Below are positions 26,043 through 35,114 of a stretch of 64,000 nt of DNA, in pieces (within the stretch, counting starts at the first letter, position 1; the number at the start of each line of letters is the position of its first letter). The notes under the pieces were generated by a model. That model made no database searches, was not told the origin of the DNA, and saw only the letters and a program-made list of their open reading frames with translations. Origin of the DNA: Parapedobacter sp035556095 (lineage in GTDB: Bacteria > Bacteroidota > Bacteroidia > Sphingobacteriales > Sphingobacteriaceae); the NCBI RefSeq assembly GCF_035556095.1, contig NZ_DATMFT010000011.1:238840-302839 (forward strand). Direction: 5' to 3'. A program made the translations under genes and the position numbers.

Positions 26043-28520
26043 CTATTTATATTCCAACCACGTTGTCGCCTTGCAATCTGTATCCGCCTCAAACCGTATC
26101 CATCGCGCTTGAAACGCATCGGGAAATTGGTAATCAAATGTCTCACCGGGATTAACTGCTATTTCCATATAGTCCATCCAAGGGCCATGGCCAACGGGTT
26201 CAACCTGTAATTTAAACATCACAGCAACGGGTTGGTCGTGTGAAATCTCCAAGTGCTTCTCGTCGTAAAAGCCAATTAGATACGGATCCGATGGTATATG
26301 CTTAGTCACCTGTGTCTCTTTCCACGGGCCGCCCTGCCCGGTTGGTTTTCCCAGTTCCCAGAGGTCGTCAATGGCCCCTACCCATACGCTCGCCTTTCCA
26401 TCTGCAGAAGAGATGATGTGCTCATTGGCCTGGCGGTTTTTATCGATTCCTGTCATCACGAGCAGCCCCCTGTACGACGCATAGTCATGAACGGCCAGTC
26501 CATGCGATGCAACCGAACGGACTTTCGCAAACCCATCTGCATTTTCGGCAGGCAATTCGTAAAATGTCCCGTGTAGGTTCAGCAGATCCCGTTCGGTAGC
26601 CACCTCCCGGCAGATTCTCAGTTTGCCACTTTCCGTGAGTTCGGTATACGCCTCCGCACCCCGCGGTAAGCGCCATCGCCTTCCGCTGTCATCTACCACC
26701 AAAATGGACGATTCTTCAACCGTTATCACATCTCTTGGAATCGTAAAGTTTTGCCTAATGAAAGCTGCGGTTTCCGTATCTTCTTTTTTCACGAGGTTCA
26801 TTTCGCCATCTAGCTCGTAGTAGCCTGCTTCCGACGTCTCACCATTGGATGTATTCGTAGCGAGTATGCCGAGCGCGCGCCGATCATCTCCCAAACCGTA
26901 CAGTAGCCCACCCATTACCGGTGCATCTGAATCGGCCATTGCCATGCCATCAAACAACCTGCTCTCGCCCGATGGGTACCGTGCATGATCGGTATAAGAA
27001 AAATGAGCGGTTGCTTTGGTATCGCCATCACTCGTTATCCGAATCCACTCACCAGCTTCATTCTTCTCAAAAACCAAATCAACAGCCTCGCCCGCTTTTA
27101 GTTTGACCGTTTTGAGCGGGGTCCAATTTCCATTTCCTACGTTATCTATTTCAAAGAGAAGCGAAATGGGCTTATCCCCTTCATTAGCCACCCAAACGGA
27201 CCGGCTTGCCCACCCGGCAAATAAAAACGGCTCCGAAGGCTCATTGGCACTCACGTTTTCTGAAAGCCACACGGATCCCCCTGCGGTATTAGGCCCTAAG
27301 TTATCGGGTTTATCCACGCTGGTAAACCATAAATTGGAATTCGATTGCCCGGGCCCTTCAATTCCGCCTTTTATTTTCCGTTTGTTCAAGAACTCCTTCT
27401 GTGCCGAGTCGTCACATCCGAACACCAGCTGATCCTGCCACCGTGTATAATCACCGATTACTTTCAAGTACGCTGACCGTGGCCGTATGCCGGCACTGTT
27501 TGCCGGTGTAAACGATCCGGGAAACCGCCAGAACATCCCGTGCATGGTCATTAGGTAATCGGGGTTACTTTCGGTACCAACGTCTCGGATACGCGGCCAT
27601 TCGGTGTTCCACCCGTGCGCACCGTCGTAGGAGTGGCTTGCTTTGGGGAGGCGATAGAAGGACCATCCTGATTCGGGTGCACGCACACCCAAGATTACGG
27701 ATTTATGGTCCCATCCGGTTACCCATATCGGGTCGGTCTCTGGGTTTGCGTTCCCATAAACTCCGCCCGGGCCAGTTACTTCCACAAACTGGTTCCGCCT
27801 AACCGTGGTCCACTCTTTGCCATCCCATTCAGACAACGAGCCGGATTCGATGTCAAACTGGCGAAGAGCCTCACTTGTGGCTTCTCCGTTGTTCGAATAG
27901 ACCATAACGCCTTGTCCGGAATATAGGCCCTTGCCATGCGCACCGGGAAGCAGGTGGGCTTCTTGCCCCATTTCTCCCTCCTTCCGGCTTACATTTCCAT
28001 CCTCATACAGCGTATCCACATGATACGAATGAACGTCTACCGCATAAAACCCTTCTTCCATGGTACCGTAATATATCTTGTTTGCCGGATCGGTTAAATG
28101 CCGGGCGATACCTGTGTGCCGGCCGGGCATAACAGTGTAGGGAATCGCACGCACATCGGCCTCCGAATCAATGGCATACGGCCCGATGAACAGCTGGTTG
28201 CTTTCGCGATGAATCATCCGGTTTGCCGGCGTTCCGCCAATACTTTCTTCCCGTACGATCTGATCGAGGTCGGGAGTTATTTCATACAATTTGTCGGATG
28301 AGCCGAAAGGCTGGTGGGGACCGTAAGTGATCACCCATAGCCTATCTGCCCAGGGCATTACCGCCCCGGTACCACATTCGCCTTCGTTATTGTAGTAGGC
28401 TAAATGTGGGTAAATACCGCTAAAAGCGGGATAATCAGCGGTAGAAGTCAATGTCTTATTTGTCCCAACGCAGCCTAGTAACAACGCAACTGGTAAAAGA
28501 GTTATGATTATATTTCTCAT
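26043..28520 (-). CDS. Large lipoprotein of unknown function with a duplicated beta-sandwich domain
   Basis: 825 residues, lipobox LLLGCVG (Cys17). I do not recognise a family. Residues about 30-420 have repeating Tyr/Trp/Gly-rich strands that look like a beta-propeller (inference). A segment at about 428-510 recurs at about 745-825: both have a PxLxGx start, an xVxxGNGxW/VGHGPW turn, a VxLxPGE/KAGE strand, W-I-R-I/F, and DCKAT/DTKAT followed by an aromatic-Tyr end. That is an internal duplication. A second propeller-like stretch lies between the copies. The position between a phosphatase/nuclease-fold gene and an FAD oxidoreductase suggests a surface binding or enzyme role in the same locus. 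Confidence 0.7.
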   Translation of the reverse strand: MRNIIITLLPVALLLGCVGTNKTLTSTADYPAFSGIYPHLAYYNNEGECGTGAVMPWADRLWVITYGPHQPFGSSDKLYEITPDLDQIVREESIGGTPANRMIHRESNQLFIGPYAIDSEADVRAIPYTVMPGRHTGIARHLTDPANKIYYGTMEEGFYAVDVHSYHVDTLYEDGNVSRKEGEMGQEAHLLPGAHGKGLYSGQGVMVYSNNGEATSEALRQFDIESGSLSEWDGKEWTTVRRNQFVEVTGPGGVYGNANPETDPIWVTGWDHKSVILGVRAPESGWSFYRLPKASHSYDGAHGWNTEWPRIRDVGTESNPDYLMTMHGMFWRFPGSFTPANSAGIRPRSAYLKVIGDYTRWQDQLVFGCDDSAQKEFLNKRKIKGGIEGPGQSNSNLWFTSVDKPDNLGPNTAGGSVWLSENVSANEPSEPFLFAGWASRSVWVANEGDKPISLLFEIDNVGNGNWTPLKTVKLKAGEAVDLVFEKNEAGEWIRITSDGDTKATAHFSYTDHARYPSGESRLFDGMAMADSDAPVMGGLLYGLGDDRRALGILATNTSNGETSEAGYYELDGEMNLVKKEDTETAAFIRQNFTIPRDVITVEESSILVVDDSGRRWRLPRGAEAYTELTESGKLRICREVATERDLLNLHGTFYELPAENADGFAKVRSVASHGLAVHDYASYRGLLVMTGIDKNRQANEHIISSADGKASVWVGAIDDLWELGKPTGQGGPWKETQVTKHIPSDPYLIGFYDEKHLEISHDQPVAVMFKLQVEPVGHGPWMDYMEIAVNPGETFDYQFPDAFQARWIRFEADTDCKATTWLEYK

Positions 28521-28576
28521 CTAATTTTTTTCTGTTATTGGCTGATGAGCGCTCCGACCCAAGTGCCAGCACTCCG

Positions 28577-29410
28577 TTACCATGTGATAATCAGATCTGC
28601 GATAATGGGCAGGTGATCCTGGTCATTCAACCCGGTTTGCGGGGCAGATACATTCATGATTTTAATATTTTGGGTAGTGATGATGTTATCGATATTCTTG
28701 TCGGCCCCAGCCTCACGGCCTGCCAGTTTTAGCGACCCGAACGCAGTACCGAACCATCCTTGGTGGCCGCCATTGGCAATATTGAATCCCTCTTCTTTAA
28801 ACCGTAGTTGCTCGGCATCTTTGGCGTTCATGTCACCCATGCAAATGAGGTATTCATATTTCTTCATCTCAGCCAAAAGCGAGTCCAACGCCGGGGCATG
28901 CGTATCCTTCTGCCAAGGTATATGGGTGGAAATGACGGTAATCACCTTATCGCCAATTTGCAAATCCCCGATTAACGCATAATACTCACCCGCCCAATAT
29001 TGCTGGCGGAGGTTGGTTAATTTATAGTTCGTCGCAATGCCATTATATATCCAAGTACCTTCATCGCCGAAATAGACGTTGTTATAGAAAGGCTTTAACA
29101 GTTCTTCTTCGGCATGCAATACACTATCGGCATCGAAATATCTGTTCCACTCCTGCAGGCCAATGATGTCCAGGCTTTGGCGGCTTATCCAATCCCTCCA
29201 ATTTAACATTTCCAGTCGCGCATACTTTTGTTTGCCCTCCTTGCCATAAACCGCTTCCCCTCTTACTTCAAGCCCCCCTGCTACCCCTTGGTTGAAATGG
29301 CCCACATTATAAGTTGCCACCCGTAATTTCAGTGGCGCATCGTCAGGCGATTGTGCTGCCACACTTGCGGCGAATACCATGAGTATACAAAACTGTATTA
29401 TCTTCTTCAT
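28577..29410 (-). CDS. Endonuclease/exonuclease/phosphatase-fold protein, exported
   Basis: 277 residues with a signal peptide ending SVAAQ. The EEP motifs are present: ATYNVGHFN at the N-terminal Asn, GLQEWNRY with the metal-binding Glu, STHIPW, CMGDMNAKD with the catalytic Asp-x-Asn, and QDHLPIIADL with the terminal Asp-His. Members cleave phosphodiesters or phosphomonoesters (nucleic acids, sphingomyelin, inositol phosphates); export argues for an extracellular or periplasmic substrate. First gene of the five-gene minus-strand run ending at 22006. Confidence 0.85.
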   Translation of the reverse strand: MKKIIQFCILMVFAASVAAQSPDDAPLKLRVATYNVGHFNQGVAGGLEVRGEAVYGKEGKQKYARLEMLNWRDWISRQSLDIIGLQEWNRYFDADSVLHAEEELLKPFYNNVYFGDEGTWIYNGIATNYKLTNLRQQYWAGEYYALIGDLQIGDKVITVISTHIPWQKDTHAPALDSLLAEMKKYEYLICMGDMNAKDAEQLRFKEEGFNIANGGHQGWFGTAFGSLKLAGREAGADKNIDNIITTQNIKIMNVSAPQTGLNDQDHLPIIADLIITW

Positions 29411-29622
29411 CTGTCTAAATTTTTCTTCAATGGCGGTGAAGTTGTCATGATTTAATCATACCACCGAGTGATTTTTGAAAACCATAAGGGTTTCATATTA
29501 GGATTATTGATTCATTGTTTGTGATCCGTAGCTTAGTAAAATCTGCACACGAAATATGCGAAAATAAGAAAAAAATGCACATCAGAAAGTGCCTGTCAGC
29601 CTTCATTAACCGTCGGCTTTCG

Positions 29623-29630
29623 TATTTTTG
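29623..29630 (+). promoter_or_regulatory. -7 box directly upstream of the DinB-like gene
   Basis: TATTTTTG matches TAnnTTTG and ends 6 bp before the ATG at 29637. If it is used, transcription would start at or next to the ATG and the mRNA would be leaderless. No TTTG is seen at -33, so support is moderate. Confidence 0.4.
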
Positions 29631-29636
29631 TTCCAT

Positions 29637-30080
29637 ATGAAGCCATTTTTCGAAGAGTTATTCCAGTATAACCAGCATTGCAACCAGCAACTAGCAAGTA
29701 TTTTTGAGCAAGAACGGAAGAAAACGGATGCAAAATCTGTGGCATTATTTAGTCACCTATTGAACGCACACCATATCTGGAACAGCCGTATATTGGAACG
29801 GAAAACAGACTACGGTGTATGGGATAATCACGCCATCAACGCATTTGCGGCGATAGATCGACTCAACCACGAGGAAACATGGGGCATTCTCGCCGCGTTC
29901 GACCTTGCCAACAAAATTACCTATCAAACTACCGCCGGAACGCCATTCGTTAATACGGTACGTGATACGTTGTTCCACGTCGTTAACCACGCTACATATC
30001 ACCGCGGGCAGCTGGCATTGTTATTCAGGCAGAACGGAATTGAACCGCTGGTCTCAGATTATATCCGCTATAAACAGTAA
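29637..30080 (+). CDS. DinB family (four-helix, putative metal-dependent) protein
   Basis: 147 residues from the ATG at 29637; a TTG 9 bp upstream also opens the frame but lies in the -7 box. The DinB/YfiT pattern is clear: His-containing helix 1 region (LFSHLLNAHHIWNSRIL) and NTVRDTLFHVVNHATYHRGQLALLFRQNG, which carry the three expected metal-binding histidines. Family members are thiol transferases or of unknown function. It stands alone, divergent from the exported EEP protein. The following 160 bp up to the TonB-like gene appear non-coding. Confidence 0.88.
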   Translation: MKPFFEELFQYNQHCNQQLASIFEQERKKTDAKSVALFSHLLNAHHIWNSRILERKTDYGVWDNHAINAFAAIDRLNHEETWGILAAFDLANKITYQTTAGTPFVNTVRDTLFHVVNHATYHRGQLALLFRQNGIEPLVSDYIRYKQ

Positions 30081-30241
30081 TGCGACCATCACCACATTCA
30101 ATACAGCTAAATCCCGAGCAACATACACGCCCATCTTATCGCGAAAGATTTTTTCAAACAGATTACCAAAAAAGCAAGTCTGTATGGATGAAATTTGCTT
30201 GGAAACCCGTAATATGCGTTGATTTTTCATCAACACAATCA

Positions 30242-31285
30242 ATGACGACGAATATGAACGCTTTTAAAGTCGATATGGTAACCATCTCGTGGTTACTCTT
30301 AGCGATGTGTATGCCATGCCTGCATGCACTAGGGCAAGAGACAATCGTTACCTACGTGAAGGAAAATGGTGGTTACACCGCCCATAAAGATTCCGCGGCG
30401 TACACGAATGTACTGCAAATTGCTCCCAACGAAGAGGGCCTATACGAACTGAATGACTACTACCCCGATGGCAATCTAAAGCGGCACGGGTTTGTCAAAA
30501 CAGCTGACCCTCGGCGCATCAACTTCGTGGGGTTGGTAGCATCTTACTACGATAACGGAACCTTAGAATCTGCTGTACAATATGTAGACAACCAGCCTGC
30601 CGACACCGCACTATACTATTATAGGAATGGCGTGTTAAAGGAACGCCGGGCCTATATGCCGGTGGCCAAAGAATCCCGAACGTCGCCGGATAATGAGGTC
30701 GGCATCCGCGTATTATACTATGCTGACTCACTGGGAAACACCTATGTGAAGGAAGGCAACGGCGATGCCGAAATAGCGGTTGGCGATTCCGACATTGAGC
30801 GTGGTCGGTATACAGATGGGCTTCGCGAAGGACGCTGGGAAGGCACGTTCTATAAAGCCAAATACCGGTTTGAAGAATGGTATACACGGGGAATGGTTAC
30901 CAAAGGAATCACGACCGACAGCCTAGGCAGGAAGTTCACTTATAACCAACGGGGACTCCCTCCCGTATACCCCGGTGGCATACAAAACCTGATGCAGTTT
31001 GTCGCCAAGAATTACCGGTATCCAGCAGAGGCCGTCCGTGCGCGCGTAAATGGGCAGGTACTGATCAGCTTTGTCGTGGACACCACTGGTGCGCCAGTAG
31101 AAATTGAAATCGTGAACGATCTGGGTTATGGTACTGGTGCCGCCGGGGTGGAAGTCTTGAAGAGAGCGCCGGATTGGACGCCAGGTTACCAGCGGGGCGT
31201 GCCGGTCCGGGTAAAATACGTCATACCGATACGGCTGAATCCATCCCCGCCGCCACGCAACGATAGCGAGGCTAAATCATCATAG
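30242..31285 (+). CDS. TonB C-terminal domain protein with MORN-like repeats
   Basis: 347 residues from the ATG at 30242 (30254 also possible); the frame runs further up but the signal peptide begins here (WLLLAMCMPCLHALGQ). Residues about 50-220 have MORN-like antitoxin-repeat motifs (LNDYYPDGNLKRHG, SYYDNGTLES, YYYRNGVLKERR). A TonB_C domain closes the protein (VYPGGIQNLMQFVAKNYRYP, GQVLISFVVDTTG, YVIPIRL). Because the N-terminus is a cleavable signal instead of an anchor, this is probably not a classical energy transducer but a periplasmic protein with a TonB-like domain. Convergent with msrA. Confidence 0.82.
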   Translation: MTTNMNAFKVDMVTISWLLLAMCMPCLHALGQETIVTYVKENGGYTAHKDSAAYTNVLQIAPNEEGLYELNDYYPDGNLKRHGFVKTADPRRINFVGLVASYYDNGTLESAVQYVDNQPADTALYYYRNGVLKERRAYMPVAKESRTSPDNEVGIRVLYYADSLGNTYVKEGNGDAEIAVGDSDIERGRYTDGLREGRWEGTFYKAKYRFEEWYTRGMVTKGITTDSLGRKFTYNQRGLPPVYPGGIQNLMQFVAKNYRYPAEAVRARVNGQVLISFVVDTTGAPVEIEIVNDLGYGTGAAGVEVLKRAPDWTPGYQRGVPVRVKYVIPIRLNPSPPPRNDSEAKSS

Positions 31286-31317
31286 GTACGTGGCTGACCC
31301 ATCATAAAAATATCTAC

Positions 31318-31971
31318 TTATTTTTTCAACCGCTCTTTAAACACCTCCTTAAACTTCTCCAGCTTAGGCACGATAACGTACTGGCAATACGCCTGCTGTG
31401 GATTAAGGTTGTAGTAATTTTGGTGGTAGTCTTCTGCAATGTAGAAATCGGTATAGAGTTCCAGCTTAGTCACGATGGGTTGGTCGTAAACCTTCTCCTC
31501 CGTGAGCCGCCGGATGTAATATTCGGCCTTTTCCTTCTCGGCATCGTCATGGTAAAAAATAGCCGATCGATATTGCGTACCGATATCATTGCCCTGCCTG
31601 TTGAGTTGTGTAGGGTCGTGGGCGATGAAAAATGCTTCGAGTAATTCGTCATATGAAATCTCATCCGGGCGATAAACCACATTGATGGCCTCGGCATGGC
31701 CCGTGCGGCCCGTGGTTACCTGCTTGTACGTGGGGTTGGCCACCTTACCACCCGTATATCCCGAAATCACGGTATCGACACCGGCCAATTGCTGGAATTG
31801 CACTTCGGTACACCAAAAACACCCGCCTGCGAAGGTGGCGGTATCTACCCCAACTAATGAATCACCACTGGCTTTGAACAGTTGCGTACCGGCAGACTGC
31901 GAATCGGTGGCTTGCAAACATGCGGCTTGCAGCATCACCCCACCCATCAACATGAATAATAACCTCATCAT
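31318..31971 (-). CDS. msrA: Peptide-methionine (S)-S-oxide reductase, lipoprotein form
   Basis: 217 residues. The catalytic Cys51 sits in GGCFWCTEVQ, with GYTGGKVANPTY, GHAEAINVVY and HDPTQLNRQGNDIGTQYRS, all diagnostic for MsrA. A lipoprotein signal (VMLQAACLQ, Cys18) places it outside the cytoplasm, where it would repair oxidised methionines of envelope proteins. Promoter boxes lie at 31989-32020. Single gene, no msrB next to it. Confidence 0.95.
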   Translation of the reverse strand: MMRLLFMLMGGVMLQAACLQATDSQSAGTQLFKASGDSLVGVDTATFAGGCFWCTEVQFQQLAGVDTVISGYTGGKVANPTYKQVTTGRTGHAEAINVVYRPDEISYDELLEAFFIAHDPTQLNRQGNDIGTQYRSAIFYHDDAEKEKAEYYIRRLTEEKVYDQPIVTKLELYTDFYIAEDYHQNYYNLNPQQAYCQYVIVPKLEKFKEVFKERLKK

Positions 31972-31988
31972 CTCGGTTCCTTTCTACA

Positions 31989-32020
31989 CAAAGGTACGAA
32001 GGCTTTGGTGGTTTTTCGAA
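31989..32020 (-). promoter_or_regulatory. Promoter of msrA
   Basis: On the minus strand TACCTTTG (31989-31996) is an exact TAnnTTTG box, with TTCG (3 of 4 to TTTG) 20 bp upstream at 32017-32020. The predicted start near 31982 gives a leader of about 11 nt. Confidence 0.55.
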
Positions 32021-32080
32021 GGAAACGCGCAAAATACACCATATTAGGTAGTGCACGGAACTGGATAATGTGCAGAATCA

Positions 32081-33088
32081 TCAAGAAACGTTCAGCACGA
32101 TTTTGCCGAACTGCGTCGATCGGTCCATTTGGCGCAGTGCGGCCTCCGCCTCTTCCAACGGATAAGTAGCATGGATAACCGGCACGATACGATGCTGGTT
32201 TACGAAAGCCAGCATAGCAGCGAAATCGGCCGGTGAGCCCATTGTCGTGCCCAACAGGGAGAGTTGTTTCCAGAACAATTTCCGCGCGTTCAGTGCTGGG
32301 ATATCCCCTGCCGTACCACCGAAAAAGACAATCCGGCCACCGGGATTAGCCAAGTCAGGGTAATGTGCCACCCCTTCGCCTAATGCGCTATCCACGATAA
32401 TGTCAAATCCGCCCGCCTGTTCTTGGAGTTGCTTCGCCCAATTCTCATTGGTATATAATACACCCCCTTCAGCACCCAATGTCTTGGCCTGCTCAATCTT
32501 CGACGGTGCACTGGAGGTAACGAACACCCTGGCACCGCCATGCAAGGCCCACTGCAAGGCAAAGGTTGCCACGCCCCCGCCCGCACCCACCACGAGTACG
32601 TTATCGCCGTCCTTCAATCCGGCCCGGCTGAAAAGCGCCCGATACGCCGTAAGACCACCGAGGGGCAGCGCGGCAGCTTCTTCAAACGAAAGATGATCGG
32701 GCTTTTCATGTAAATTGGTCACGGGCACAGTCACAAACTCCGCAAAGGTGCCATCGTCCGGCAGCCCGAGGATACGGAATGATTTCCCCTGAAAGGCCTC
32801 ATTATCGCCCCACCAAAGAGACGGGTTGATCACGACCTCACGACCCACCCAATAGCGGTGGTCATCGCCCCCGACTCGCTCCACAACACCAGCACCATCC
32901 GAACCCAGTACAATGGGGAACTTCAATCCAGCGTACCGCCCTTGCTGTATCCACCAGTCGCGCCGGTTGAATGCCGCCGCCTTGACGCGTACCAACGCTT
33001 CATCTTGGCCAATCGCGGGGATGGGCACTTCTTTTAAGATCAACGGCTCATTGGCGCCGTGAAGAACGATTGCTTTCTGGGTAGTCAT
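32081..33088 (-). CDS. Zinc-free MDR alcohol dehydrogenase / quinone oxidoreductase-like enzyme
   Basis: 335 residues. GroES-like N-terminal domain (AFNRRDWWIQQGRY, LGSDGAGVVERVG), Rossmann NAD(P) site VLVVGAGGGVATFALQWA near 163, and FFGGTAGDIPALNARKLFWKQ in the second half. The catalytic-zinc Cys/His pair and the structural-zinc cysteines of classical ADHs are missing, which points to the quinone-oxidoreductase branch. Cytoplasmic NAD(P)H-dependent reduction of enones or quinones is likely. Monocistronic; the 135 bp before sodA hold nothing clear. Confidence 0.85.
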   Translation of the reverse strand: MTTQKAIVLHGANEPLILKEVPIPAIGQDEALVRVKAAAFNRRDWWIQQGRYAGLKFPIVLGSDGAGVVERVGGDDHRYWVGREVVINPSLWWGDNEAFQGKSFRILGLPDDGTFAEFVTVPVTNLHEKPDHLSFEEAAALPLGGLTAYRALFSRAGLKDGDNVLVVGAGGGVATFALQWALHGGARVFVTSSAPSKIEQAKTLGAEGGVLYTNENWAKQLQEQAGGFDIIVDSALGEGVAHYPDLANPGGRIVFFGGTAGDIPALNARKLFWKQLSLLGTTMGSPADFAAMLAFVNQHRIVPVIHATYPLEEAEAALRQMDRSTQFGKIVLNVS

Positions 33089-33223
33089 AAGGTTTTGAGA
33101 TGTTAAACGCTAAACACGAAACATTAGACGACGGAAACAGGGGCGCCGAAACAAACCATAGCCAAAAAAGCGGCACATACACTGGTATATGGCCGCCTTC
33201 TTTACTAGCTAATTTTTATTTCA

Positions 33224-33832
33224 TTATTTCGCATCGGCATAGCGCTTAGCTACGGCATCCCAATCGATAACATTAAAGATGGCCTCCAGGTATCCCGGAC
33301 GCTTGTTTTGGTATTTCAGGTAATACGCATGCTCCCACACATCGATACCCAAAATAGGTGTACCTTTCACTTCTGCGATATCAAACAGCGGGTTGTCTTG
33401 GTTGGGTGTCGAGGTTACCTGCAGCTTGCCGGAATCATCTACTACAAGCCATGCCCAGCCCGAACCGAACCGAGTAGCGCCCGCTTCCTGCAGTTTTTTC
33501 TTCAACTCATCGAACGAACCAAAAGCTTCGTCGATTGCCGCGGCTAAATCACCGGACGGTGTACCGCCGCCATTTGCCGACAAAACAGTCCAGAACAAGG
33601 AGTGATTGTAATGGCCGCCACCGTTATTGCGCACAGCACCGCTGTATTTGGAGATGTTTTTGCAGATATCCTCAATAGACAGGTTCTCTGCATCTGTCCC
33701 AGCAATCGCCTTATTTAGGTTATCAACATAAGCCTGATGGTGCTTGCCATGGTGGATTTCCATGGTTTCTTTATCGATATGGGGTTCCAGTGCATCTGTG
33801 GCGTAGGGTAACGCCGGTAGTTCAAAAGCCAT
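33224..33832 (-). CDS. sodA: Superoxide dismutase, Mn/Fe family (Mn-type residues)
   Basis: 202 residues. Metal ligands His27, His76, Asp163 and His167 (GIDVWEHAYYL) are all present. GGGHYNHSLFW and Gln144 in TPNQDNP are the Mn-type pattern; Fe-type enzymes carry the active-site Gln in the N-terminal domain instead. A cambialistic enzyme cannot be excluded, as these occur in Bacteroidota. No signal peptide. It has its own promoter at 33876-33907. Confidence 0.95.
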   Translation of the reverse strand: MAFELPALPYATDALEPHIDKETMEIHHGKHHQAYVDNLNKAIAGTDAENLSIEDICKNISKYSGAVRNNGGGHYNHSLFWTVLSANGGGTPSGDLAAAIDEAFGSFDELKKKLQEAGATRFGSGWAWLVVDDSGKLQVTSTPNQDNPLFDIAEVKGTPILGIDVWEHAYYLKYQNKRPGYLEAIFNVIDWDAVAKRYADAK

Positions 33833-33875
33833 AGTATGTATTGTTTTTAGTTAAAAATTAATAATTCGTGTTGGA

Positions 33876-33907
33876 CAAACTTAGCCAAAGTTGCAGATAA
33901 TTGCAAC
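33876..33907 (-). promoter_or_regulatory. Promoter of sodA
   Basis: Minus-strand TAAGTTTG (33876-33883) matches TAnnTTTG; GTTG (3 of 4 to TTTG) sits 20 bp upstream at 33904-33907. The expected transcript start near 33869 leaves a leader of about 37 nt. Confidence 0.55.
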
Positions 33908-33998
33908 CACTCTACGCCCTTCCAGCGGCGAGATACCGCGGTAAGGGTGTAATGTCAACGTTTATCGGGACAGTTTTGTTTGGCAAGGTGGTTTCGAA

Positions 33999-34475
33999 TC
34001 ATCGGGCGGAGCGTTTATTACGGAAAAATGACGTAACGAGGGCCGCACACTCCGCTTCCAGTATGCCATTGGTCAACGTTGTTTTAGGGTGCAATATAGC
34101 AGTGCCTAATTTCGAAAAGCCGCGCTTTTCATCCAACGCACCGAATACAATACGGCCCACTTGCGTCCAGTAGGCCGCGCCTGCACACATCACACAGGGC
34201 TCAATGGTAACGTATAAGGTACAATCACGTAAATACTTCCCTCCCATGTAACTTGCAGCCGCCGTAAATGCCTGCATTTCGGCATGGGCGGTTACATCGT
34301 TTAGCCGTTCGGTGAGGTTATGGCCACGCCCGATAATACGCCCGCCAGCAACAACCACCGCACCGATGGGCACTTCGCCTTGCTCCAACGCCTTCTCGGC
34401 TTCACGAAGGGCCTCTTTCATATAAACTTCATCCGGAATCGCGTCGCCGGAATCTTCAAAGTTGATGTATTTCAT
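33999..34475 (-). CDS. tadA: tRNA-specific adenosine deaminase / nucleoside deaminase
   Basis: 158 residues. Cytidine-deaminase-like zinc site His64-Ala-Glu66 (TAHAEMQAF) and Cys94-x2-Cys97 (PCVMCAGA). VPIGAVVV and FGALDEKRGFSKLG fit TadA, which makes inosine at the wobble position of tRNA-Arg; a guanine-deaminase-like role is a less likely alternative. It starts 47 bp after the csaA stop, in the same direction. Confidence 0.88.
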   Translation of the reverse strand: MKYINFEDSGDAIPDEVYMKEALREAEKALEQGEVPIGAVVVAGGRIIGRGHNLTERLNDVTAHAEMQAFTAAASYMGGKYLRDCTLYVTIEPCVMCAGAAYWTQVGRIVFGALDEKRGFSKLGTAILHPKTTLTNGILEAECAALVTSFFRNKRSAR

Positions 34476-34522
34476 CGGAAGACGCTAGATGTAAGATATG
34501 AGACGCACAACAACAACATTTG

Positions 34523-34861
34523 TCAAATCAATTTGGCACCGTTGGGTACGGGGTGTTCAACCGTGCTTAGTACAATGTCACCGTTTTCGTCAGCGAAACC
34601 GGTAACCAAACATTCCGACAAGAAATCGGCGATCTGTTTCTTCGGGAAATTGACCACACCAATGATTTGTTTCCCTAGTAACTGTTCTTTGCAGTAATGC
34701 TTAGTGATTTGGGCACTGCTTTGCCGTATTCCAATCTCGCTTCCAAAATCAACCCTCAGCTTATATGCTGGTTTCCGCGCTTTTGGGAATTCATCGACTT
34801 GGATGATCGTTCCGACACGCAGTTCTACCTTTTCAAAATCGTGCCATGAAATTTCATTCAT
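34523..34861 (-). CDS. csaA: tRNA-binding protein CsaA-like
   Basis: 112 residues, the whole length being the EMAP-II-like tRNA-binding OB fold: FEKVELRVGTIIQVDEFPKA, YKLRVDFG, SSAQITKHY, GKQIIGVVNFPKKQI and VLSTVEHPVPNGAKL. CsaA binds tRNA or acts as an export chaperone in other bacteria. It lies between the CsbD-like gene (20 bp upstream) and tadA, all in one direction, so the three may share the promoter at 35115-35146. Confidence 0.92.
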   Translation of the reverse strand: MNEISWHDFEKVELRVGTIIQVDEFPKARKPAYKLRVDFGSEIGIRQSSAQITKHYCKEQLLGKQIIGVVNFPKKQIADFLSECLVTGFADENGDIVLSTVEHPVPNGAKLI

Positions 34862-34881
34862 CGGGGTACGCTTGCGAAAGG

Positions 34882-35097
34882 TTATAACCGATTACTTTCC
34901 AGATCGGCGATTCCCTTCTTCAGCGTAAACAGAATATAATCGGTGCTACGCCTCACACGCTTCGCCAAACGGTTAATCAATTCGTCTTCTTTTCCCGGCT
35001 CAAAAGCGAGATCATCATCAGAGAGGTGATTGTATTTACGCCGGAATTTCGCTTTCGCGATTTCCCACTCTTCCGGAGTCATGTTGATATCAGCCAT
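34882..35097 (-). CDS. CsbD-like general stress protein (small)
   Basis: 71 residues from the ATG at 35097; the frame opens 16 codons earlier, but that part would lie inside the promoter. The sequence is charged and helical (EEWEIAKAKFRRKYNHLSDD, GKEDELINRLAKR), the pattern of the Bacteroidota proteins annotated as general stress protein CsbD. Function not established. A strong promoter match precedes it. Confidence 0.75.
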   Translation of the reverse strand: MADINMTPEEWEIAKAKFRRKYNHLSDDDLAFEPGKEDELINRLAKRVRRSTDYILFTLKKGIADLESNRL

Positions 35098-35114
35098 ATA
35101 CCATTGATTTGCCA

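Noticed and set aside
30054..30242. 62-residue minus-strand frame between the DinB-like and TonB-like genes
   Set aside because: No family resemblance, overlaps the DinB-like gene end and contains a short GTTGAT/ATCAAC hairpin region instead.
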